From NCBI RefSeq assembly GCF_014654895.1, contig NZ_BNBE01000005.1, positions 1-64,000 on the forward strand: a DNA stretch of 64,000 bases. Direction: 5' to 3'. Source of the stretch: Streptomyces filamentosus. GTDB lineage: Bacteria; Actinomycetota; Actinomycetes; Streptomycetales; Streptomycetaceae. Shown piece by piece: positions 58,856-64,000 of this stretch (its first letter is position 1; every line of letters begins with the position of its first letter). The position numbers were made by a program, and so were the translations under genes. The notes under the pieces were generated by a model. The model saw nothing but the letters and a program-made list of their open reading frames with translations, was not told where the DNA came from and searched no databases.

Positions 58856-59518
58856 CTACTCCGACGCCAGCTTCCGCCGGTGTTCCGTCGCCTTGCTCTG
58901 GCTGGTCTCCAGGTGGCGCAGGGCCAGTTCCTCGACGCCGGCCACGTCCCGGGCCTCGATGCGCCGGTAGAGCTCCTCGTGCTCCTCGGCCACCACGGTG
59001 AAGTCGTCGTGCTGGCCCAGCAGCCAGCGCATCCGGCTCCGCAGGGTGCCCTCCAGCTCGGTCAGCAGGGCGTTGTCGGCGAGCTCGGTGACGGTCTCGT
59101 GGAAGTCGGCGGCGGCCCGACGCGCCTCCGCCCCGTCGCCCCGCGCCGCCGCCGACTGCTCGGCGTCCAGGTCGGCGCGCAGCTTGGCGAGGCCCGCGCG
59201 GGTGCGGCGCTGGGCCGCGAGGCGGAAGGCCAGGACCTCCAGGGCGGACCGGACCTCGATGAGGTCGGTGATGTCGGAGTTGGTGAACTCTCGGACCACC
59301 GCCCAGGTGCGCGGCCGGGGCGTCACGAGCCCCTCGTTGACCAGGTCCCGCAGGGCGTCGCGGACCGGGAGGCGGCTCACGTCCAGCTCGGCCGCGATCT
59401 CCCGCTCGACCAGCCTGCTGCCGGGGGCCCGCGTCCCGTCGATGATCTGGTCGCGCAGGGTGCGCGTGATCCGCTCCGACTCGGGCCTGAACTCCTCAGC
59501 AGCTGTCATGGCCGCCAT
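58856..59518 (-). CDS. GntR regulator with FCD domain
   Basis: A 220-residue protein from ATG 59518 (or ATG 59509, which is better spaced from GGGAG). Residues about 15-75 are the GntR winged helix (LRDQIIDGTRAPGSRLVEREIAAELDVSRLPVRDALRDL), followed by a helical FCD domain with the metal-binding positions of the family (FHETVTELADN, HDDFTVVAEEH, RHLETSQS). It is convergent with the peptidase operon and may be its regulator or unrelated. The effector is unknown. Confidence 0.85.
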   Translation of the reverse strand: MAAMTAAEEFRPESERITRTLRDQIIDGTRAPGSRLVEREIAAELDVSRLPVRDALRDLVNEGLVTPRPRTWAVVREFTNSDITDLIEVRSALEVLAFRLAAQRRTRAGLAKLRADLDAEQSAAARGDGAEARRAAADFHETVTELADNALLTELEGTLRSRMRWLLGQHDDFTVVAEEHEELYRRIEARDVAGVEELALRHLETSQSKATEHRRKLASE

Positions 59519-59564
59519 TCTCCCACCGGGAGGGCGGCGGGCGCCGCCCTCCCTCCCCGGCAGG

Positions 59565-60653
59565 TCAGAGCGCCGCGTACCCGGGGCGCACGACGTCCTC
59601 GATCAGCCGCAGGCGCTCCGGCAGCGGCAGGAACGCTGCCTCCAGGGCGGCGACCGTGAACTCCTCGAAGACCTCGGGGCCGTACCCGAAGGCGTCCGCC
59701 ATGTGCTGGAACTCCTCGCTCATGGTGGTGCCGGAGACGAGGCGGTTGTCGGTGTTGAGGGTGACCCGGAAGCCGAGGCGGCGCAGCTCGTCGATCGGGT
59801 GCGAGGCGTAGTCCTTGGCGGCGCCGGTCTGGAGGTTGGAGGTGGGGCAGACCTCCAGGGCGATCCGGTTGTCGCGGACGTACGCGGCGAGCCGGCCGAG
59901 CGTGCCGTCCTCGGCGATGTCGTCGGTGATCCGCACGCCGTGCCCGATCCGCTCGGTGCCGCAGACCTGCACCGCCTCGTGGATCGACTCGGCGCCGACG
60001 GCCTCGCCCGCGTGGATGGTGAAGTGGCAGTTCTCCCGCTTGAGGTGCTGGAAGGCGGCCAGGTGGCGGGCGGGCGGGTTGCCGATCTCGCCGCCGGCGA
60101 TGTCGAAGCCCGCGACGCCGTTGTCGCGGTGGGCGACGGTCAGTTCGGCGATCTCCAGGGAGCGGTCGGTGTGCCGCATGCCGGTGAGCAGCGCGCGGAC
60201 GGTGATCCGGCCGCCGGTGCGGCGCTCGCCCTCGCGGAAGCCCTCGTTGACCGCCTCGACGACCTCGTCGAGGGTCAGCCCGGCCTCCAGGTGCTGCTCG
60301 GGGGCGTAGCGGACCTCGGCGTAGACGACCCCGTCGGCCGCCAGGTCCTCGGCGCACTCGGCCGCGATCCGCAGCAGCGCCTCCCGGGTCTGCATCACCG
60401 CGCAGGTGTGGGCGAAGGTCTCCAGGTAGCGCTCCAGCGAGCCGGAGTCGGCGGCGTCCCGGAACCAGACCGCGAGCTCGGCCGGGTCCTCGGTCGGCAG
60501 TGCGGTGTAGCCGCACTCCCGGGCCAGCTCGACGATGGTGGCCGGGCGCAGCCCGCCGTCGAGGTGGTCGTGGAGGACGGCCTTCGGGGCGCGGCGGATC
60601 CAGTCGGAGACGGCGGGCCGGGCGGACGTGGCAGGGTTGTCAGACAAGTGCAT
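59565..60653 (-). CDS. add: Adenosine deaminase
   Basis: A 362-residue protein from ATG 60653. Zinc ligands and catalytic residues are seen: HDHLDGG (residues 28-34), HAGEAVGAESI (His, Glu), RIGHGVRI (His) and NTDNRLVSG (Asp). It converts adenosine to inosine in purine salvage. The operator-like palindrome TTGTCTGACAA covers codons 3-6, so a repressor there would block elongation. Confidence 0.92.
   Translation of the reverse strand: MHLSDNPATSARPAVSDWIRRAPKAVLHDHLDGGLRPATIVELARECGYTALPTEDPAELAVWFRDAADSGSLERYLETFAHTCAVMQTREALLRIAAECAEDLAADGVVYAEVRYAPEQHLEAGLTLDEVVEAVNEGFREGERRTGGRITVRALLTGMRHTDRSLEIAELTVAHRDNGVAGFDIAGGEIGNPPARHLAAFQHLKRENCHFTIHAGEAVGAESIHEAVQVCGTERIGHGVRITDDIAEDGTLGRLAAYVRDNRIALEVCPTSNLQTGAAKDYASHPIDELRRLGFRVTLNTDNRLVSGTTMSEEFQHMADAFGYGPEVFEEFTVAALEAAFLPLPERLRLIEDVVRPGYAAL
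60637..60647 (-). promoter_or_regulatory. GntR-type operator at the start of add
   Basis: TTGTC-A-GACAA as read on the plus strand (60637-60647) lies within codons 3-6 of add. A second copy is upstream of the adjacent GntR gene (61691-61701). With the flanks the match is 14 of 15 nt between the two sites in inverted orientation (ACTTGTCNGACAACC). Confidence 0.6.
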
Positions 60654-60693
60654 GGCGGGGAAGTGTACGTGATCCCGCGCCGCGCGGAACCCC

Positions 60694-60790
60694 CCGCCGG
60701 ATTTTCTCCGTGCGGACTCCCGCCGGATCCCCTCCGCCGGATCCCCTCCGCCGGGTCTTCCCCGCGCGGACCCCCGCTGGATCTTCCCGT
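60694..60790. repeat. Degenerate ~14-bp tandem repeats
   Basis: CCGCCGGATCCCCT is repeated at least twice exactly with period 14 (around 60719-60746) and flanked by looser copies (GGATTTTCTC, GGGTCTTCC, GGATCTTCC). They lie between the add start and the stop of the GntR gene. Confidence 0.5.
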
Positions 60791-60864
60791 ACGGCTCCGA
60801 GGGCGGAGGCCCGCGTCCGCCCCGGCCCGGCGGTCCGGGGCGCGGGGTCCGGCGGGCGCCGGGG

Positions 60865-61644
60865 TCAGTGGGACTGGAGGACCGGCAGGGCGGGGGCGCC
60901 GGTGGGCAGCATGTGCTTGGCGGCCAGGACGGGGACGTCCCCGACCCGCACCACCTGGGTGACCAGGACCGCCGGGGTGTCCGCGGGGCGGTCCAGCTGC
61001 TCGCCCCTGCGGCGCCCGAGCAGGGTGGCGGTGATGCCGCTGCGGGCGTGCAGGGCGACCTCCCGCGAGGCCCCGAGCAGCACCGAGAGCATCGACACGG
61101 CGTCGCCGGCCGGTCCCGGGGGGGCGCCCCCCGCCGGGGTCCCGCACTCCCGCAGCGCGCGGGCGAAGGCGGGATGGACGCGGTCCAGGACCTCGTCGGC
61201 CGCCGCCCACTCGTGGCAGAGCGCCGCCGGGCCCGCCTCGCCGGCCAGCACCGACTCCCAGAAGCGCAGCTCGGCGCGGGCCGGGGCCAGCAGGTGCTGG
61301 GTGGTGAAGTCGGTGGGCTCCTCCAGGGTGCGCAGCAGGGCCCGCACGCGCGGGCCCGTGCCCCCGCCGATCAGCTCCTCCAGCGGCTGGACGTGCTCGA
61401 AGCCCCGGTGCGGCGGGCGGGCGTTCACCGTCCGGCCCACTCCCCGGCGCACGGTGAGCAGCCCGTCCTCCTGGAGCAGCAGCAGCGCCTCGCGCAGGGC
61501 CGGCCGGCTCACGCCCAGTTCGGCGGCGAGCTTCGGCTCGGAGGGGAGGGTGGAGCCGGGCGGGTAGGTGCCGTCGTGGACGGCGTCCGCGATCCGCTCG
61601 TAGAGCGCGACCACGGGTCGCCGCCGGTGCCCGCTGACCGCCAA
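60865..61644 (-). CDS. GntR/HutC-type regulator with UTRA sensor
   Basis: A 259-residue protein; TTG 61644 is chosen because AGGAGGGG lies a few nt upstream. The winged helix (LYERIADAVHDGTYPPGSTLPSEPKLAAELGVSRPALREALLLLQEDGLLTVRRGVGRTVN) covers residues about 12-75 and the rest is the UTRA ligand domain. It is upstream of add in the same direction and carries the palindrome TTGTCTGACAA at 61691-61701 in its own leader, so it likely represses both itself and add. Confidence 0.85.
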   Translation of the reverse strand: MAVSGHRRRPVVALYERIADAVHDGTYPPGSTLPSEPKLAAELGVSRPALREALLLLQEDGLLTVRRGVGRTVNARPPHRGFEHVQPLEELIGGGTGPRVRALLRTLEEPTDFTTQHLLAPARAELRFWESVLAGEAGPAALCHEWAAADEVLDRVHPAFARALRECGTPAGGAPPGPAGDAVSMLSVLLGASREVALHARSGITATLLGRRRGEQLDRPADTPAVLVTQVVRVGDVPVLAAKHMLPTGAPALPVLQSH

Positions 61645-61690
61645 GGCCCCTCCTCGTCCGTCGTCCGGCCACCACCGTAGCCGCCCCTGG

Positions 61691-61701
61691 TTGTCTGACA
61701 A
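61691..61701 (-). promoter_or_regulatory. GntR-type operator in the leader of the UTRA regulator
   Basis: TTGTCTGACAA (61691-61701) lies 47 nt upstream of the TTG start and repeats the site at the 5' end of add. It is probably the autoregulatory operator. Confidence 0.6.
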
Positions 61702-61802
61702 GTCACCCGGACGGAGCCGTCCACCGTCTCGCGGACCCGCCGGTCCCCCCATTCTGGTGCCACGGGCACGCCCGAGACGGACGACGGAGGAGAGGGCCGC
61801 GC

Positions 61803-62054
61803 ATGAGTCCCAAGGACACGGCAGGCACGAAGCGGGGGGAGCGGCTCGGCGGCGTCACCCCCGGCCGGATCGCGATCGCGGTCGTCGCGGTCCTCCTGCT
61901 CGTCTTCATCTTCGAGAACACCCGCGAGGTGAAGATCCGGCTGCTGATCCCCGAGGTGACGATGCCGCTCTACCTCGCGCTGCTCGCCACCGCCCTGCTC
62001 GGCGGCCTCTGCGGCTGGTACGTCGCCCGGAGGGGTCCGAGGAGGAGGAAGTGA
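61803..62054 (+). CDS. LapA-family (DUF1049) membrane protein
   Basis: An 83-residue protein from ATG 61803 with GGAGGAGAG upstream. Two membrane segments (IAIAVVAVLLLVFIFENTREVKI and LYLALLATALLGGLCGWYVARR) with the FIFENTREVKIRLL linker are the LapA-domain pattern, with a positively charged C-terminus. In Gram-negative bacteria LapA proteins take part in lipopolysaccharide assembly; in Streptomyces the role is unknown. It overlaps the next gene by 4 nt. Confidence 0.85.
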   Translation: MSPKDTAGTKRGERLGGVTPGRIAIAVVAVLLLVFIFENTREVKIRLLIPEVTMPLYLALLATALLGGLCGWYVARRGPRRRK

Positions 62055-62407
62055 GGCGCGGGCCCCTGGCCGGGGCCCTCGCGGCGGCGGCCCTCGCGGC
62101 GGCGGTCGGCGCGGCCGGCGGGGCGGGCTCCCGGCGGGCCCGGGAGACGTCCGGTCCGTGGCCGCGGATGCCGGACTTCCGGGGCCGGGCCCTGTGGCGG
62201 GTCTTCACCCGCCTCGACCACCGCACCCGGCTCGACGTCCACGACGCGAGCGGCCGGGACCGGCGGGTGCTGTGGCCCCCGCGCTGGCGGGTCTGCACCC
62301 AGTACCCGGCCGCGGGCACGGGCCTGGACCGCCGCACCACGGTCGTCATCGGCGTCCTCCGCAAGGACGAGCCCTGCCCGGTCCGCGTGACGGCGGCCCG
62401 CCGCTGA
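62051..62407 (+). CDS. Exported PASTA-like protein
   Basis: A 118-residue protein from GTG 62051 (GTGA overlap). The N-terminus is an Ala-rich signal peptide (about 1-30). Residues about 40-115 have the PASTA pattern: MPDFRGRALWRVF start, a disordered loop, then WRVCTQYPAAGTGLDRRTTVVIGVLRKDEPCP with two Cys residues (CXQXPAAG as in PASTA repeats). A single PASTA-like domain suggests binding to peptidoglycan fragments. Function unknown. Confidence 0.7.
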   Translation: MRRGPLAGALAAAALAAAVGAAGGAGSRRARETSGPWPRMPDFRGRALWRVFTRLDHRTRLDVHDASGRDRRVLWPPRWRVCTQYPAAGTGLDRRTTVVIGVLRKDEPCPVRVTAARR

Positions 62408-62518
62408 CCCCGCCCTACGGCCCGCCGCTGACCCCGCCCGTACGGGCCCCGCCGACCCCGCCCGTACCGGCCCCGCCGACCCGCCCGTACGGGCCGCGCC
62501 GCCGACCCGCCCGCGCGG
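62403..62518. repeat. Five imperfect 24-26-bp tandem repeats
   Basis: Units start at 62403, 62427, 62451, 62475 and 62501; each reads GC(T/C)GACCC(C)GCCC(G)TACGGGCC with small changes. They begin at the stop codon of the PASTA-like gene and end 20 nt before the GNAT start. The last unit is shortened. Confidence 0.75.
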
Positions 62519-62538
62519 CCTCCCGTTAGCCTGGGCCC

Positions 62539-63090
62539 GTGCCCGACGACCTCCACCGCTCCCGCTGCCTCGCCGCAGGCCCCCGCGTGGGGCTGCGGCC
62601 CTTCACGCCCGAGGACGGGGCGGAGTTCACCGCACGGGCCGAGGAGAGCGTCGGGCTGCACCGCCCGTGGCTGTTCCCGCCCCGGACGGCCGAGGAGTAC
62701 GCGGCGTACGCGGCCGCGCTGACCGGGGAGGCGGCGCGGGCCGGGTTCCTGGTCTGCGAGCGGGCGGCGGGCGGCGGGATCGCCGGCTTCCTCACCGTCA
62801 ACAACATCGTCCGCGGCGCCTTCCGCAGCGGCGCCCTCGGCTACGGCGCCTTCGCGCACGCCGCCGGGCGCGGACTGATGGGGGAGGCGCTGGACCTGCT
62901 CCTGGAGCACGCCTTCACGACGATGGGGCTGCACCGCCTGGAGGCCAACATCCAGCCCGGCAACGCCCCCTCGCGCGCCCTGGTCCGCCGGGCCGGCTTC
63001 CGTCTGGAGGGCTTCTCGCCCGCGATGCTGTTCATCGACGGGGCCTGGCGGGACCACGAGCGGTGGGCGATCACCGACCCTTGCGGTTGA
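62539..63090 (+). CDS. GNAT acetyltransferase (RimJ/RimL type)
   Basis: A 183-residue protein from GTG 62539. The RimJ-type fold is seen (LRPFTPEDGAEFTARAEES, LGYGAFAHAAGRGLMGEALDLLLEHAFTTMGLHRLEANIQPGNAPSRALVRRAGFRLEG). The AAGRGLM turn is the acetyl-CoA loop. It acetylates the N-terminus of a ribosomal protein or a small substrate; this is not settled. Its last 20 bp overlap the DUF6204 gene. Confidence 0.85.
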   Translation: MPDDLHRSRCLAAGPRVGLRPFTPEDGAEFTARAEESVGLHRPWLFPPRTAEEYAAYAAALTGEAARAGFLVCERAAGGGIAGFLTVNNIVRGAFRSGALGYGAFAHAAGRGLMGEALDLLLEHAFTTMGLHRLEANIQPGNAPSRALVRRAGFRLEGFSPAMLFIDGAWRDHERWAITDPCG

Positions 63091-63406
63091 TCTTCATCGT
63101 GTCGAGGTCGGTCACCGTGGACTTCAGCCCCTTGTAGCCGTGACCGAGCGCGGCGAGCGCCGCCTCCACCCGCTCCTCGGCGAGCGCCCCGGCCATCTCG
63201 TCGCCGTCCTCCGCGTCCGACGCGACGACCAGCCGGTACGAGAAGTGCTTGAGCGCCCGGTCGTAGGTGAGGGAGCCCTCCTCGGTGAACCGCATGGCCG
63301 CCAGGCCGTGCTCCTCCACCTCGGCGAGCAGCCGCTCCCGGCTCTCGGGCGACAGCCCGTCGAAGGTGCCCCGCACGATGACCCGGTAGGTGTGTGGCGT
63401 GCCCAT
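63071..63406 (-). CDS. DUF6204-like protein
   Basis: A 111-residue protein from ATG 63406 with no domain I can name; it resembles the actinobacterial DUF6204 family (HTYRVIVRGTFDGLSPESRERLLAEVEEHGL and TEEGSLTYDRALKHFSYRLVV). It is an alpha/beta protein without membrane segments. An upstream ATG at 63442 is less likely. It ends tail to tail with the GNAT gene. Confidence 0.7.
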   Translation of the reverse strand: MGTPHTYRVIVRGTFDGLSPESRERLLAEVEEHGLAAMRFTEEGSLTYDRALKHFSYRLVVASDAEDGDEMAGALAEERVEAALAALGHGYKGLKSTVTDLDTMKINRKGR

Positions 63407-63607
63407 CTCTCGTACTCCCGTGGTGCTCCCGGTGCCCGCCACGGCGGCGGGCGACCCTCCACCCTAGGCCGGGGCCCGGTTCCGGCGCGCGCCATTAAAC
63501 CGCGCCGGGGAGCCCTCCGCACCGCACGCCGGAGCCCTCGGGACCGCGCGGGAAAGCCCTGGTCACGCGGTCTGTTCAGGGCGGGCCCCGGCGTGTTCCA
63601 TGGGCGG

Positions 63608-64000
63608 ATGACGACCGTACGACGTGCCGTGCTCACCCTCCCGGCGGCCCCGCTCGGCCCGGACAACCCGCTGCCCGCCCTCCGGACCCCCGGCCCGGCG
63701 CACGCCCTCGGGCCCGAGGAGCTCGCCGCCCTGCCGCGCGACATGGCGCGGGGCATCGGCCGGGCGCCGCTGCGCAGCCTGCTGCCCGCTCCGGTCCGCG
63801 ACGGCTACGGCCGCGACCGCCGGGAGGCGTCCCTGGACGCCCTCGTCCTGGAGAACGACCGGCTGCGGGTCACCGTCCTGCCCGGCCTCGGCGGCCGGAT
63901 CCACTCCCTGCACCACAAGCCCACCGGCCGCGAACTCGTCTACCGCAACCCGGTGTTCCAGCCCGCCGCCTTCGCCCTCAACGGCGCCTGGTTCTCCGGC
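63608..64000 (+). CDS. DUF5107-containing protein, 5' part
   Basis: A frame from ATG 63608 runs to the window end with 131 residues. The segment LENDRLRVTVLPGLGGRIHSLHHKPTGRELVYRNPVFQPAAFALNGAWFSG is the DUF5107 pattern (aldose-epimerase-like fold), usually followed by TPR repeats. The C-terminus is outside the window. Function is unknown; proteins of this type sit near carbohydrate genes. Confidence 0.75.
   Translation, partial: MTTVRRAVLTLPAAPLGPDNPLPALRTPGPAHALGPEELAALPRDMARGIGRAPLRSLLPAPVRDGYGRDRREASLDALVLENDRLRVTVLPGLGGRIHSLHHKPTGRELVYRNPVFQPAAFALNGAWFSG

Noticed and set aside
1..64000. CRISPR array, rRNA or biosynthetic gene cluster
   Set aside because: No regular repeat-spacer array, rRNA segment, or polyketide or peptide synthase domains were seen.

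Overview
The window is a very GC-rich actinobacterial chromosome segment, almost certainly from a Streptomyces. The codons strongly favour G or C at position 3, GTG starts are frequent, and the gene content fits: an ethylmalonyl-CoA pathway cluster, a BCCT transporter, PucR, GntR and TetR regulators, a DHA2 exporter and an Rv2578c-type radical SAM gene. I saw no rRNA, tRNA, CRISPR array or recognisable secondary-metabolite cluster.

Region 1 (1 to about 11856) is the right end of an integrated phage-like element; its left end lies outside the window. Its base composition is visibly less GC-extreme than the flank. A long leftward operon of small, mostly 4-nt-overlapping genes runs from an antirepressor-like gene (6862) off the left edge. 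It encodes a RecT-like annealing protein, a PD-(D/E)XK exonuclease, a compact sliding-clamp-like protein, several microproteins and HTH proteins. A divergent regulatory switch (7253-7495 leftward, 7699-8124 rightward) carries repeated operator-like octamers. To its right lie a tyrosine integrase (rightward) and a large serine recombinase (leftward), facing each other. Next to the serine recombinase a lipoate-ligase-family gene is cut off mid-domain, which marks the probable attachment junction.

Region 2 (12.4-32.4 kb) is core chromosome: an IMPase-family phosphatase, a phytoene-desaturase-like oxidoreductase, a YciO-type protein, a metallophosphoesterase, an Ada/AlkA fusion plus ogt (alkylation repair), a sirtuin, an orphan VapB-like antitoxin with a membrane microprotein, a BCCT transporter, glycerate kinase, a membrane protein, a PucR regulator divergent from a five-gene branched-chain-amino-acid-type ABC transporter, an AlkZ-like glycosylase and a tandem GNAT.

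Region 3 (32.4-44.4 kb) holds pssA-psd followed by the ethylmalonyl-CoA block (acyl-CoA dehydrogenase, MaoC hydratase, CitE-type lyase, meaA, ccr), its TetR-type neighbour and a double-length 3-hydroxybutyryl-CoA dehydrogenase. Together these could convert acetoacetyl-CoA through crotonyl-CoA and ethylmalonyl-CoA to glyoxylate and propionyl-CoA. They therefore supply acetyl-CoA assimilation and ethylmalonyl-CoA extender units. A HEAT-repeat gene and an MFS gene overlap tail to tail after this block.

Region 4 (45.8-64 kb) contains a secreted tripeptidyl-aminopeptidase-type hydrolase, an Rv2578c-family radical SAM gene with a LexA-type box, an SRPBCC protein, an MFS exporter fused to three carboxypeptidase-regulatory-like domains, and a four-gene peptidase operon (M55, M20, S9, S66) suited to salvage of cell-wall peptides. 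After these come two GntR regulators around adenosine deaminase (with a shared operator), a LapA/PASTA-like pair, a GNAT, a DUF6204 protein and the start of a DUF5107 protein. Several intergenic spaces here hold degenerate short tandem repeats.
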